DNA of 64,000 nt, from the NCBI GenBank assembly GCA_030220185.1, contig JASPKZ010010277.1, forward strand, positions 958,501 to 1,022,500, written 5' to 3'. The position numbers and the translations under genes are program-made. Below the pieces are notes generated by a model, which searched no databases, had not been told where the DNA came from, and was given only the letters and a program-made list of their open reading frames with translations. The stretch is from Diploptera punctata. Lineage: Eukaryota > Arthropoda > Insecta > Blattodea > Blaberidae. This document shows, one piece after another, positions 1 through 10,469 of this stretch; the first letter of the stretch is position 1, and the number at the start of each line of letters is the position of its first letter.

Positions 1-5
1 ATTTA

Positions 6-62
<57 letters not shown>
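1..62 (+). repeat. (TTA)n microsatellite at window edge
   Basis: About 18 near-perfect TTA units fill the start of the window. Elsewhere here such arrays are the 3' tails of LINE copies, so this may be the tail of an element lying left of the window. The edge prevents proof. Confidence 0.9.
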
Positions 63-94
63 CGTATCATTATTGTTATTACCCTATAAAATGT

Positions 95-249
95 TGTTTG
101 TACATGACATTTACATTGCTACATTTATTGTATCTTTAACTGTTCATAATTAGTATAGTGTATATCTATATTTGTCGAATATTTATTTGTATTTGTGCTG
201 GTTGAGTGGAAGAGAGAGCCTTATGGCCTTAACTCTGCCAGAATAAATA

Positions 250-318
<69 letters not shown>
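95..318 (+). mobile_element. 3' UTR and (TTA)n tail of a CR1/Jockey-like LINE
   Basis: The block GTTGAGTGGAAGAGAG, a GGCC-type hairpin around 218-228 and TAACTCTGCCAGAATAAATAAA are followed by (TTA)n at 253-318. The same module recurs at 1.7, 22.7, 38.9, 40.6, 41.6, 55.4 and 60.0 kb. At 55.4 kb it lies downstream of a LINE-like coding end, which is why I call it a LINE 3' end and not a SINE. No coding sequence survives in this copy. Confidence 0.7.
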
Positions 319-596
319 GCCAAAAAGATCGAGACAAGTACGTAGATTCCTGTGCAAGCATAGCAGCACATGGCGGGTATTCTTTTACGGATAACTCACA
401 ATGACGAATTTTGTCTTTTAGCTCATTTATGCCAAGAATATCGAGATAAGTAGATTCCCGAGCAACGCCGGGTAATCAGCGCCGGGTATTTAAAAATAAA
501 AATTTATAATTATTTTTCCTTATACTTATTCAACTAAACAAATCACAATAATTTTCATTTATTTAAGCGTAGCAGCGCACGCCGGGTATTAGCTAA
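319..596 (+). mobile_element. Helitron 3' end fragment
   Basis: The segment ends GCCGGGTATTAGCTAA followed by T, which fits the Helitron 3' end rule (CTRR then T). It is the plus-strand version of the ends at 39129, 56877 and 60535. An internal module with GCAACGCCGGGTAATCAG lies near 455-475. The 5' part is missing where the (TTA)n array begins, so this is a truncated, non-coding copy. Confidence 0.65.
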
Positions 597-883
597 TATT
601 CTTATATATATATACTATTGGGAATATATGTTTCATATAAACTTTTCTACGCTGGTGGGATACCAGTTCTCAGAAACAACCATGAGCCTGAAGAACCATA
701 AGTTTGAATCTGGAGTCATGTTCTCCTGTACTCATTGCCTTCTCCACGGCTTAAGAGATTAGACTACCCTTCACGTAACCATGTGGCCAAGACCCTTAAT
801 AGGGAGTAACTTCCTTGCCAGAAGGACATGGAACTCACATGAACAGGGACGCTATTCCCCGAAGTAAGATTTATTATAAATAT
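597..883. other. Unassigned interval
   Basis: Apart from a short TA run near 603-613 I recognise nothing. The part around 650-870 is less AT-rich than its neighbours and might be an old SINE, but no promoter boxes or second copy were found. Confidence 0.4.
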
Positions 884-1645
884 TGCCATGAGTGATTTCC
901 AAATTATCTATAGAATTTGGAAATCAAGAGTGGCATCGGTTAGGACTATTTAACGAATATAATTAAGCTGTTTACTCACAAATCATTATTTATATAAAGT
1001 TATTTTAAAATATTTATATATTTATGGGGGACTCGACATGCTAACCACATGTCACCCCTACACTGGCTGTTGATCATCTACCTCTGTGATTGACACATGT
1101 GGATGTGAAGCAGGCTGGTAAAAAGGGCAACCGCTGAAAAAGTGGAAAGACCCTCTATCGGAATATATTTAATTTAAACGGTGATGTTTGAAAACAAATG
1201 AGAAACGTTATGTTTCACTTGTTCATCACTGCAACCAGATCATATTTATTGTCAAATAGAATCGCAATATTGTAAGAATGCACCCTAGTAGACAGAAAAT
1301 GAAACACGTCATTGCAGATTAATTTCTGATGTCCTATGATGCAAATATGCCAATTATATTTGTCTACAACGTTAAAACATGGGAAATAATACGTTTAAGA
1401 AAGTGTAAACAGCGGTTCCTTTTTTTTTTTTTCTTTTTTGGTATAATCGATTGCTACGAATATGTTTCTATTATATCTCGCAAGCAGAATCTGGTTACAT
1501 TCGTGAACTATATATACAATCTTGGAGACACTTTTTAAATGAAAGTGATAAAATCGAGGTGAAAAAGACTGTTATTGGCTGTAAATCAAAATTCATTGAA
1601 CTGTGATTGGTCATTGACTGCCATTTGGGGCATGAGTTAAATAGT
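884..1645 (+). repeat. Repeat X, copy 1 (interrupted by a SINE)
   Basis: It aligns by eye with 3148-3589: both begin GAGTGATTTCCAAATTATC near a GCCA(C/T) start, share GACTATTTAACGAAT and end CATTTGGGGCATGAGTTAAA. GACTATTTAAC near the left and its reverse complement at the right end suggest short inverted termini. A SINE-1 fragment interrupts it at 1025-1162, and 1330-1530 is not shared with copy 2. No coding potential was seen and the class is unknown. Confidence 0.6.
1025..1162 (+). mobile_element. SINE-1, 5'-truncated copy inside repeat X
   Basis: This matches only the 3' part of SINE-1 (GACTCGACATGCTAACCAC through the AAAGACCCTC end). It is flanked by the 9-bp direct repeat ATATATTTA at 1016-1024 and 1163-1171. 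Repeat X copy 2 (about 3320-3345) shows the uninterrupted target with one copy of that 9-mer, so the insertion boundaries are well supported. Confidence 0.85.
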
Positions 1646-1673
1646 CTACAGAAAGTACTTACCCGCTACTTGG

Positions 1674-1739
<66 letters not shown>

Positions 1740-1880
1740 GCTTTAGGAAATAGTTTTCTTGGCATAGTTAAGGTCTTGTCCATTATGGCCTACTCAACCA
1801 GGTCCTTAGGAATATAAATACAATGCTTGGAGAATGTGTGTGAATCTAAAAATATGAAATTAATGTTAGCCCATCCAGTT
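1674..1880 (-). mobile_element. CR1/Jockey-like LINE 3' end with (TAA)n tail
   Basis: Reverse orientation of the hairpin tail module: (ATA)n at 1674-1739, then TAGTTAAGGTCTTGTCC and CTACTCAACCAGG. It is diverged from the copy at 95-318. The far edge of the 3' UTR is uncertain. Confidence 0.65.
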
Positions 1881-1924
1881 TTATAACACATTAGGTGTAG
1901 GAGTTCACTTTAAACGAAAAAAAA

Positions 1925-2140
1925 AAAATAATAAAAATCGCTCTAGCGGAGCCAACTTTTTAACCTCCCTCCAGAGTTTCCACTCCTTTGCAGTTTCTTC
2001 AATGATGGTTCACTTCTGTTTCGGTCTGATTCTTCCCTTGTGTCCCTGGGGGTTCCAATCCAATGCAATTCTTTCAATCGAATCATGGTATTTTCTTAAT
2101 GCTTGTTCTGTCCAGTTTCATTTTCGCTTTTTTATTTCTT
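1925..2140 (-). mobile_element. LINE-F, C-terminal coding remnant
   Basis: On the minus strand the frame reads ALRKYHDSIERIALDWNPQG, then EWKLWREVKKLAP, and runs into an A-rich tail at 1920-1936. The DWNPQG and WREVK spacing is typical of the C-terminal end of RTE-like non-LTR elements. At least one internal stop is present. No RT core remains, so this is a dead 5'-truncated copy. Confidence 0.6.
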
Positions 2141-2590
2141 TTTTAATTTCTTTCTTGTCAGTTTTTCCCCACAATTATTTATTCATTGTTGTTTCTGGCT
2201 ATTTTATTCTTAATATTTTTTTTAGGCATCTAGGCTTTCCTATTCATATTGAAACCTTTAAGAATGCTTTGAGGTATAGGAGTTAGTCTTTTTTTGCTAT
2301 GGCGATTGGAATTTGGTAATATAGGTATTCCTGGTATTAGAGAAAATCACAACACGAGAATTGGTACTTTAAAATAGCAGCACGTGTCTCGAGTTACATA
2401 TTGTAGTGAATGTGTGACTCCTTCGTACAATCACCGTAAAAGCGTACACTCCTTGAGACGCAGGTAGCAAGAAGTAGGCTTCTCTGATATTTGAAACTGT
2501 CCATTAGTGATATCTCTACTTTTATATCAGAGGCTATAAAAAATATTTATTTTGAAAACGATACTGCCTCAATATTGTTAATGGCAAGGA
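2141..2590. other. Unassigned interval
   Basis: AT-rich. The first part may be a further decayed upstream portion of LINE-F. From about 2292 on I see no reading frame, repeat pair or promoter that I can name. Confidence 0.4.
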
Positions 2591-2591
2591 T

Positions 2592-2795
2592 TTTTTTTAT
2601 TTAGGAATATTCCACAATACAGTGTTTCTCCTTCAACTCAAAGTGATTTGTCACCAGAGGTTCCTGTCTAAAGCATCATCTTCCCTCAAATCTCTAGCTT
2701 CCATACTTCTCTTCACTCCATCCATCCATCGTTCTCTAGGCCTGCCTCTTCCACTTCTTCCATTAGCAAATGATATGGAATAGGATCTACAATCT
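2592..2795 (-). mobile_element. LINE-E 3' coding end and tail
   Basis: Minus-strand frame: GRSGRGRPRERWMDGVKR, then DALDRNLWRQITLS and a stop, followed by a short 3' UTR ending ATTCCTAAATAAAAAAAA. The same end occurs on the plus strand at 54181-54335. The basic GRGRPRERW stretch followed by a DRNLWR block is the usual C-terminus of these non-LTR families. It is 5'-truncated. Confidence 0.65.
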
Positions 2796-3147
2796 AACTT
2801 CAGTCGTTATTGTTAATTAAATTTCAAAATGTCAGCTGAAAATTTTGCATTGTCTTGCCGTTTCCCTGATAATTTTCCTTAATTTTAATATATTTTAATG
2901 ATTCTTATTTTATTTTGCCCATTAATGTTGTAGCTACAAAATATACTACAATTGTTTATTATGTAGAGTACAAATATTTTGTTTTAAATTGATGCATACT
3001 CATTTTTGTTAAAATTTGCATTAAAAATATTTTTTAAATAAAATATAATAAGTACATTGCTAATTGTAGTATATTTTGTTCATCTCTGGAAATACATATA
3101 CATGAAACATTTCATCTCAATATCTTGCAAACGTTGGGAATTATCAT
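2796..3147. other. Unassigned AT-rich interval
   Basis: Very AT-rich and low in complexity, with an approximate inverted pair around 2935-2955 and 3060-3075 (ATATACTACAATT and its complement). No gene or named repeat recognised. Confidence 0.4.
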
Positions 3148-3589
3148 AAGTAATGCCACGAGTGATTTCCAAATTATCGATAAATTCACGACTCACGAAG
3201 TGAGGAGTGAATTTATCTAGAGAATTTGGAAATCAAGAGTGGCATTTGTTAGGACTATTTAACGAATAAAATTAAGCTGTTTACTCACAAATCATTATTT
3301 AACTATAGTTATTTTAAATATTTATATATTTAATGTAAACGGCGATGTTTGAAAACAAATGAGAAACGATAGGTACGCTTCTACTGCTTCTTTTGTTTAT
3401 CACTGCAACGAGATCATACTATTTATTGCCAAAGGAACGCAATATTGTAAGGAGGAGCTTTTCTTTAATATGGTAATTATAACACTGATAAATATTTGGT
3501 GAAACACGACTCTGATTGGTTGTAAAACAGAAATCATTGAAACGTGATTGGTCATTGACTCTCATTTGGGGCATGAGTTAAATAGTCAG
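3148..3589 (+). repeat. Repeat X, copy 2
   Basis: Second copy of the family at 884-1645, without the SINE. Its first 100 bases form an imperfect hairpin: GATTTCCAAATTATCGATAA against the complement about 60 bases on. GACTATTTAAC near 3254 and GTTAAATAGTC near 3579-3589 are inverted termini candidates. Non-coding. Confidence 0.6.
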
Positions 3590-4377
3590 GGAAACCGTAT
3601 TGGAAAAATTAAGTCACGGAAAACAAGCTACAAACTTACGGAAGATGTAGGTACCTTCTAAAATTAAAGGGCTCACTCGAGTGACAGCATTGCACATTTT
3701 TAAACATAACTCGCAAAGTAATAGAAATATCAATGAACATCTTTCACTAATTTAAAGATGAAGTTTGAATCTATATGAAAAAAAATGAAAAATGACTTTT
3801 TTTGACCCTCAAATGTGTAGGTCCCCCTTTAACTTATTTTACTTTATTGATCTTTATTTTGTAATTGTAAACACAAATCGCGTTATAACTTGGTGCATGT
3901 TTAGTGACACGAAATGTTTTATACAATTAAATTATGGATATAACTTATTGAAATGAAGTATAAATCTCGAGTCTAGCAGCTCTGATGCGCACGATATACA
4001 GATTTAAGGCAACAAAAAGTTAACTCACGTGGTGAAGATAAATGGAAAGCAAAATGTATCCTACTAATTCCAAAAGGTCTCCAATTGACTGAATTACCGC
4101 ATTATATATGAACCTTCGCGCTTGAATTCCAAGAGTACAATTATTTGAAAACATCATAACTCATACATTATATGTAGCCTATGTATGTATGTATGTATGT
4201 ACCCCATACGTCCGCGTGGGAACATGAGTGCTCCCTAGCGGTAGTTTCTTAACAAGCTAATTTGGTTAAACTTATTTACCTATAGATGTCAACGAGTGCC
4301 ATGTGGTCAAGAAACATCAAGCAATTAAGTTATTGCTGGGATTGATGAAGGAAGGTTTAATTATGTACAAATACCTT
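3590..4377. other. Unassigned interval with short (ATGT)n
   Basis: No gene or repeat family recognised. A short (ATGT)n run lies at about 4180-4201. The remainder is AT-rich unique-looking DNA. Confidence 0.4.
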
Positions 4378-4450
4378 TTTATTGAGGCTTGCGGTTCTTT
4401 CACGAGCCTGAAAATCTTCAGATTCGGACCCACGACTTGTCCTTCCTACA
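4378..4450 (-). mobile_element. SINE-3 fragment
   Basis: ACGAGCCTGAAAATCTTCAG and the following GGACCCACG match the inner part of SINE-3 (8812-9206 and 53067-53432) in the same orientation. Only about 70 bases remain and the tRNA-like head is missing. Confidence 0.55.
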
Positions 4451-4565
4451 GCAATTGTCCCTCCTTTTGTCCCTCTGCCCAGCCCAAATAAAATGGCAGT
4501 ATGAGTCAAGTTTGAATGTTATATGTGCGTCCAAATCAGAACTTACTATAGGCCTACTGTACATG

Positions 4566-4936
4566 TCGAGGTAGCGTGCTGCCTTGTCACACAGCGGACC
4601 CGATTTCGAATCTCGGTTCGGTCAAGTTTTCTGGGTGAGGTTTTTCTCGAGGATTGTCTTCGCGTATAAGGCTAATGTCAGGAAACTTTAAGGCCCTAAA
4701 GGTCCCCGAACAGCATATGGTCATCATAATCATCATCATTCATTCTCGCCTTAGATTAAGTTTAGGATTAAGGACTCTCCTAGCGTATCACTATCATCAA
4801 TACTCATCACATCATCGGGGCAACTTAACCCCGTCTTCCAGACGCCCTAACCTTAGAAGTGTGTTAAAGTGTCACCAATTCCAGGAGAGATCATCATAAA
4901 TATCGAAATGACAATCTGAGGCATTGAATAAAAACA
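4566..4936 (+). mobile_element. SINE-2b, near full length
   Basis: The tRNA-like head CGAGGTAGCGTGCTGCC is followed by a B-box-like TTCGAATCTC and the family core GGTGAGGTTTTT and GTCAGGAAACTTTAAGGCCC. The 3' half has the b-type end shared with 34.8-35.1 and 61.6-62.0 kb (GGATTAAGGACTCTCCTAGC, then an ACGCCCTAACC block). It should be Pol III transcribed if active, but several box bases have changed. Confidence 0.7.
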
Positions 4937-5649
4937 TTACACAACGACATAGAGTAGATTTGATTCCATTCATTCAATAGAGGGGAAAAGCGCAATAGAT
5001 CTTTCAGGTACCAGTGTAAGGGCAGTCTGCCCCACTCCCAGTTTAAATAGAATAGTTGTTAAAACATACAATTTAAAGGTACGGTAAAGAATGAAGCTAC
5101 ATATACCTCCAGACACCTTAGAATGACACACTTATAAACCCATGAGGATACTGAAACAGTGTTTTTCTTAACCAGAGTTTGTGGTTATTCGGTTGCAGTG
5201 TTTTCCGCTTTAAACAGCCAGTTTACGACGTCATAAATAAGAACTGTGTGGGTTTAGGAAATTAAGTTTTCGTATGCTGTATTGTAAATATCTAATGTTC
5301 TATTTTTTAGTTTTACAGTTTTAATTCCTAGATTAAATTAGATAGATTTAGGAGATTACATTTGTTTTCTTGTACATTGTTTTAAGAGTTTTAGGTTAGG
5401 TTATGTTTTTATTTACTCAACTATAGGTTCAAATATATAAGTTAACTCTACAAAGTTAATATATCACAGAAAATAAAGTACGATTACGTACGATTTTCTA
5501 AAATTAAATTCTATTATTATTTAAGTATTTAAGTATTAACTACAAAAAGCTCTTAGGATAGCTATAACTAAAGTAAATTTAGAGGAAGAGAAAAATTACG
5601 TGAAGGGGTATGACAATCGTCTTTGCCTTCTTCGGAACCTTAATATTGA
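4937..5649. other. Unassigned interval
   Basis: No recognisable gene. The central part (5270-5560) is AT-rich. Nothing pairs with another place in the window by eye. Confidence 0.4.
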
Positions 5650-5932
5650 TAATTGACTGACTATCGAACCTGAAGGTTCATGGCCGCGCGGACATAAACT
5701 CTCCATGTATCCCTATATTGAGCTAATATTTTCCGGTCACCTCCTCTATAATCTATTTCCCTCAAATCACGGTTAATACTATTCTCCCATCTCATTCTGG
5801 TCTACCAACTGGGCGTTTTCCCTCTGGTTTTTTACAATAAGTTTTCATGCATGGTTTTCATTCCCCATTCGTGCCACATGTTATACCCATCGCAGTCTAC
5901 GAGACTTAACTGTTCTTATTATACTAAGAAAA
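5650..5932 (-). mobile_element. LINE-A copy A1, 3' end
   Basis: Starts at the family 3' end (ACTATCGAACCTGAAGGTTC on the plus strand) and runs upstream through the block encoding the GRP-type tail (CCAACTGGGCGTTTTCCCTC) and the GHVARMGNE-like block to an abrupt end at about 5932. Several frameshifts are present. Severely 5'-truncated. Confidence 0.75.
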
Positions 5933-6024
5933 CATTTGTCAGTATAATTTGAACGAACTATATCCTGAATGTGAAAGCCACATTTTTCCTATGAAATAAT
6001 TTGTTCAATTATATATCAGTCCAA

Positions 6025-7187
6025 GATCCGGCTGCAAGATTACTACTTTCATCGAGTATATGAACAAAATCAAATTTTTTCATAAAATTGTGAATGACTG
6101 AATACATTTTTTTCGAGTTGCCTATTAAAATTCGGCCGCCAGTATGTTTAATTAAAATATAATTAATTTATGTCCCGCGCCTTAGCCGAGCGGTTAAGGT
6201 AGGAAGCCTTGGCGCAGAGCTGCGGGACTTGCGCTGGTTCGAGTCTCCATGGGGGAAGAAATTTTCTCATGGTATTTCGGCCAGTATGGGACCGGTGCCC
6301 ACCCAGCATCGTGAGGCAATTGGGTAGCTACAATAAGTAGCGGCTCCAGGTTGAGGAACCAGCTATAACGGCTGGGGGACTCGACATGCTAACCACATGT
6401 CACCCCTACACTGGCTGTTGATCATCTACCTCTGTGATTGACACATGTGGATGTGAAGGGCCAGCAGCCGGCTGGTAAAAGGGCAACCGCTGAAAAGTGG
6501 AAAGACCCTCAATCGGGATTAATTTATTTATTCGAAATAATTTGATTTACTTGTTATTAAAATCGATATATAGAGCTTGAAACGTTTTGGTTGCCATTGC
6601 ACACTTGGCCATAAACCTCCTTGCGGCTACAGCAGGCAGTGACACCAATCAGTAATAAAATGGCGGTAAGTACGTATTTATTGTTTTATATTGTTTCAAA
6701 TAAAGTTCAGTTCATGTACAATGCTGTGATTTGTTTCGTATAGTGTATATAATACTACCTTTTGGATATATTTTTGTATATACATTGTACGTAGTATACA
6801 TAAAGGGCAGTGGTTTTACTTCCCGGTGCGAGGGAACAATATAAAACAATAAATACGTACTTACCGCCATATTATTACTGATTTGTGTCACAGCCTGCTG
6901 TAGCCGCGAGGAGGTTTACGGCCAAGTGTGCAATGACAAACAAAACTTTCGAAACTCTATATATCGATTTCTGCGAACTAGATTATAATTTATTTTAATA
7001 ACAAGTGAATCAAAATATTTTGAATAAATATACTAATTATATTTTAATTAAACATACTGGCGGCCGAATTTTAATAGGCAACTCGACACAAATGTATTCA
7101 GTCATTCACAATTGTATAAAAAAAATCGATTTTGTTCATACACTCGATGAACGTAGTATTCTTGCTGCCCGATCTTTTACTATATCC
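6025..7187. mobile_element. Inverted-repeat element with about 320-bp arms, split by a SINE
   Basis: The left arm (6025-6695, less the SINE at 6171-6517) is the approximate reverse complement of the right arm (6835-7187). Landmarks are GCCTATTAAAATTCGGCCGC against GCGGCCGAATTTTAATAGGC and TAATAAAATGGCGGTAAGTA against TACTTACCGCCATATTATTA. The loop (6696-6834) has no reading frame. Arms of this length suit a foldback or long-TIR DNA transposon derivative; no transposase is present and no target duplication was resolved. Confidence 0.65.
6171..6517 (+). mobile_element. SINE-1, full length
   Basis: A tRNA-related head with an A-box-like TAGCCGAGCGGTTAAGG and B-box-like GGTTCGAGTCTCC is followed by a unique body ending AAAGACCCTCAATCGGG. 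The perfect 9-bp direct repeat ATTAATTTA flanks it (6162-6170 and 6518-6526). It interrupts the left arm of the inverted-repeat element, so it is younger. The head is not a functional tRNA: no acceptor stem closes. It would need a LINE partner for mobilisation, which is not identified. Confidence 0.85.
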
Positions 7188-7383
7188 TTACACTGATTTT
7201 CTGAGGCTTGAAAGTAATTTAATTTTCTCTAAGACAGCCTTTTTGTTATGTAGTAGTGGGGCTGCCAAGTGATCAAGAAAATCACCAAATTTACACAAAT
7301 CTTACGAATAATAAATATTACATTAAAAGCTAAATTAGTAAAAAAAACTACAAGAATAGAAACACACAGGCTGTTATCGAAAT

Positions 7384-7916
7384 GATTTTTTGTGTTGTGG
7401 TAGGGAACGCCCATACAAGTATTTTAACACAATGAACCTTGGATCGGAAATGCATTGTTGTGGATCTACAGAATAAAATAGCATTTAAAATTGTTGAACA
7501 CATTGTTGTTTATTTATTGATTCTAAGAAAAATGGAACGTATTACACGTTATTTTACAGTAATTGTTGGAAATGTCGACCATTGACCTGAATGCATAGCT
7601 CCAGAGCTTGCAGCAAGGATCGTGGCAGCGACTGCGGTAATCAGGGAGCATCCAGATATGCTTCTTAGAGTTCATCAGTCCGAGGTGAGACGCGCGGAGC
7701 TCTGCATCCAGGTCAATGGTCGCCATTTCCAACAATTACAGTAAAATAGTATGTAATACCTTCCATTTTTCTTAGAATTAATGAATAAAAACAACAATAT
7801 GTTCAACAATTTTAAATCCTGCTTTAGTCTGTAGACCAACAACAATGCATTTCCCACCCAAGGTTCATTGAGTTAAAATACTTGTATGGATGTTCCCTAC
7901 CACCACACGAAAAATC
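7384..7916. mobile_element. Inverted-repeat DNA element with about 220-bp arms
   Basis: Left arm 7384-7603 and right arm 7697-7916 are diverged reverse complements. Shared landmarks are GTGGTAGGGAAC, ATACAAGTATTTTAAC, ATTTAAAATTGTTGAACA and ACCATTGACCTG. The centre (7604-7696) is GC-richer and resembles a piece of former coding sequence; I only suspect a Tc1/mariner-like origin. A non-autonomous or collapsed transposon is the simplest reading. Confidence 0.6.
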
Positions 7917-7929
7917 TGCACTCATTTCG

Positions 7930-8335
7930 GTAACACCCTGTGTAGGCCATCGAATAGTTTGGCATTTACCCTCCCTTTCATACGGAAGTGAGATTTGGGC
8001 ATTGAGAAAAAGAGACAGGAGGAAAATCAAAACAATGTAAATGAAATTTCTCGGAAGAACAGCAGGATACACTGTTTTAGATCGAAAAAGGGATGAAGAA
8101 ATTTTAGAATAGTTATAAGTTGAATCAGTAGAAGAAAAACTCAACAGATACAAATTAAACTGGCTAGACCATGTAAAAATAATAGATAATTCAAGAATCC
8201 CAAAAATGATGATGCAATATAAACCACAAAGGACATCGTCGACCAGGAAGACCTCTTGAAAGACTGCTACATGGGGACGAAACAGGTCTACAAAGGCCTA
8301 ATTCATGACGGATAATGATGATGATAATTTGTTCG
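7930..8335 (+). mobile_element. LINE-B copy, 3' coding remnant
   Basis: Interrupted plus-strand frames read YGSEIWALRKRDRRKI, FLGRTAGYTVLD, then KLNWLDHVKIIDNSRIPKMM and a GR-rich tail, ending in (GAT)n at 8320-8333. This order (YGSE-W, then a WxxHV block, then a basic tail) is the C-terminal part downstream of the RT in non-LTR elements. Stops and frameshifts show it is inactive. Confidence 0.65.
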
Positions 8336-8811
8336 ATAAATTCACGTCACATCGATTGTACTGGCAGTTTGTATAATCCTGTATACCCGGATAATTTATA
8401 TAATACTTAAATGTAGGAAAGTAAATAAAATCTGAAGAAAGATTATGAAACAAAACCGAAAACATTTCTGCTTGTCTTCCGTATTTTTAAATTAATGTTT
8501 TTTACGAGTAATTATATAACTGAAAGTGGAGAAATTCAGCGGAGTAATAAGGATGCGATATGATTATGAAAATGTAGGAAGCCATTAACGTCACTCTTCC
8601 TATTACGTATCGATCTGATATTCTATAACTCAGACATATCCATGTATATAAATGAGTTATTCAAGCAGATGTCTTTCAAATCCCTTTCTAGATGAACGCC
8701 ATATCAAACTGCAATTATTACGATAATAGCTGACTCAAGTGATATACGCATATAAAAGATAATTGTTTAATAGTAGAATACTGCTCTTTTAAATAATAAT
8801 AATAATAATCT
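8336..8811. other. Unassigned interval
   Basis: No gene or paired repeat recognised. A short (AAT)n of five or six units lies at 8793-8808. Confidence 0.4.
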
Positions 8812-9206
8812 TGTAAGCCTTTGTTTCCCTCAACCAGATATTAGGCGCTCTCCCCCTACAGGGAAGAATTTGAACCATACTAATGTAGTTACACTTGTTT
8901 TCGTATAGATGTTATTTGAGTGGTCCGTGGTCAGCGTTCCGCCTCATACTGACATCTAGGAAACCAAGGTAGTACTAGGACGGCAAATTCGGTAAATTTT
9001 GCTTAGATGCCTTTTCATTCAGGCTTAAGGATCTTTTACGAGCCTGAAAATCTTCAGACTCAGGACCCACGGCTTAAAGTCCCTTCCGGAGGACTTGCTC
9101 CTTGGATTTTTCCATCCTAAAAAATCCATCTACCCCGGCCGGGTTTGAACCCGCGACCATCGGGACCAGAGGCAAGGAGCGTAACTACTAGTCCACCGCG
9201 GCCGAC
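8812..9206 (-). mobile_element. SINE-3, near full length
   Basis: Read on the minus strand it starts GTCGGCCGCGGTGGACTAGT (A-box-like region), has the B-box-like GGTTCAAACCC, then GGATGGAAAAATCCAAGGAG and a 3' end with CCCTGTAGGGGGAGAGCGCC. A second copy is at 53067-53432. The two share head and tail, which defines the unit of about 370-395 bp. (TAA)n follows directly at 9209. Confidence 0.75.
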
Positions 9207-9207
9207 T

Positions 9208-9208
<1 letters not shown>

Positions 9209-9288
<80 letters not shown>

Positions 9289-9291
9289 GTA

Positions 9292-9337
<46 letters not shown>
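9209..9337 (+). repeat. (TAA)n microsatellite
   Basis: About 43 TAA units with TAATAG interruptions near 9287-9300. Long poly-isoleucine and poly-leucine frames over it are artefacts. Confidence 0.95.
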
Positions 9338-9340
<3 letters not shown>

Positions 9341-9450
9341 TAATATGTTATGTAGGCCTATTAGTATTATTATTAATAACAAATATAATATATATAGGCC
9401 TAAATATAATAGGCCTAATAATAATATATATGTTATTATATATATTATTA

Positions 9451-9797
9451 TGTCCCGCGCCGTAGCCGAGCGGTTAAGGTAGGAAGCCTTGGCGCAGAAG
9501 CTACGGGACTTGGCTGGTTCGGGTCTCCATGGGGGAAGAAATTTCCTCATGGTATTTCGGCCAGTATGGGACCGGTGCCCACCCAGCATCGTGAGGCAAT
9601 TGGGTAGCTACATTAAGTAGCGGCTCCAGGTTGAGGAACCAGCTATAACGGCTGGGGGACTCGACATGCTAACCACATGTCACCCCTACACTGGCTGTTG
9701 ATCATCTACCTCTGTGATTGACACATGTGGATGTGAAGAGCCAGCAGCCGGCTGGTAAAAGGGCAACCGCTGAAAAGTGGAAAGACCCTCAATCGGA
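9451..9797 (+). mobile_element. SINE-1, full length, with 13-bp target duplication
   Basis: Same unit as 6171-6517: head TGTCCCGCGCCGTAGCCGAG, B-box-like GGTTCGGGTCTCC, tail AAAGACCCTCAATCGG. The direct repeat ATATATATTATTA at 9438-9450 and 9798-9810 marks the insertion. The target was an AT-rich stretch leading into a (TTA)n array. Confidence 0.87.
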
Positions 9798-9802
9798 ATA
9801 TA

Positions 9803-9804
<2 letters not shown>

Positions 9805-9878
<74 letters not shown>

Positions 9879-9879
9879 T
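9805..9879 (+). repeat. (TTA)n microsatellite
   Basis: About 24 TTA units between SINE-1 and LINE-A copy A2. Confidence 0.95.
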
Positions 9880-10452
9880 ACAAATAAGAATGAGATGCAC
9901 GAAGAAATTAAACTTAGGCTCAATTCTGGAAACGCACGCTATTATGCATTACAGGGAATCTTGTCGTCCCAACTCCTCTTGAAAAACGTTAAACTGAAAA
10001 TATATTAAAGTGTTATTCTCCCAGTTATATTATATGGATGCGAAATATGGACTCTTACTTTAAGGGAAAAAAATGAGTATTTGAGAATAAAGTTCTTAGG
10101 AACATTGTTGGACCAAAGAGAGGTGAACAGAGAGGCAAATGAAGAAGTCTACATAACAATGAGCTAAATTATCTTTATAGGAAATCGAATAGAGTAAGAA
10201 AATGTTGTCTCGCAGACTGCAATGGACAGGGCATGTGGCACGAATAGGAAATGGAAGAACTGCATGGAAGTTTCTGGTAGGAAAACTAGAGGCAAAACGT
10301 CCAGTAGAAGGCCAAGAATGTGGTGGAAGAATACCATTAACCATGATTTGAGGTAAGTAGATTATACAGGAGATGATTGGAAAACATTACATCAGGATAG
10401 GGATGTGTGGAGAGTTTATGACCGCGCAGCCATGAACCTAAGAGTTCGATAG
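9880..10452 (+). mobile_element. LINE-A copy A2, 3' end
   Basis: Plus-strand frame fragments: NKNEMHEEIKLRLNSGNARY, YGCEIWTLTLREKN, then LRRLQWTGHVARIGNG-like and GRP-type blocks, ending CCTAAGAGTTCGATAGTGTC. Compared with A7 and A8 it has a stop after KLKIY (10005) and several indels. It begins abruptly after (TTA)n, as expected of a 5'-truncated copy. Confidence 0.8.
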
Positions 10453-10469
10453 TGTCAGTTAGTGTGTTA

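Noticed and set aside
195..404. Open frames of poly-leucine, poly-isoleucine, poly-asparagine, poly-histidine or poly-tyrosine (also at 9145-9589, 9718, 13961, 30384-30679, 48031, 58270-58591)
   Set aside because: They are trinucleotide arrays read in frame, with no conserved flanking domain.
6171..6260. tRNA genes at the heads of SINE-1, SINE-2 and SINE-3
   Set aside because: Internal promoter-like boxes exist, but acceptor and anticodon stems do not close and each head continues into a SINE body with target duplications.
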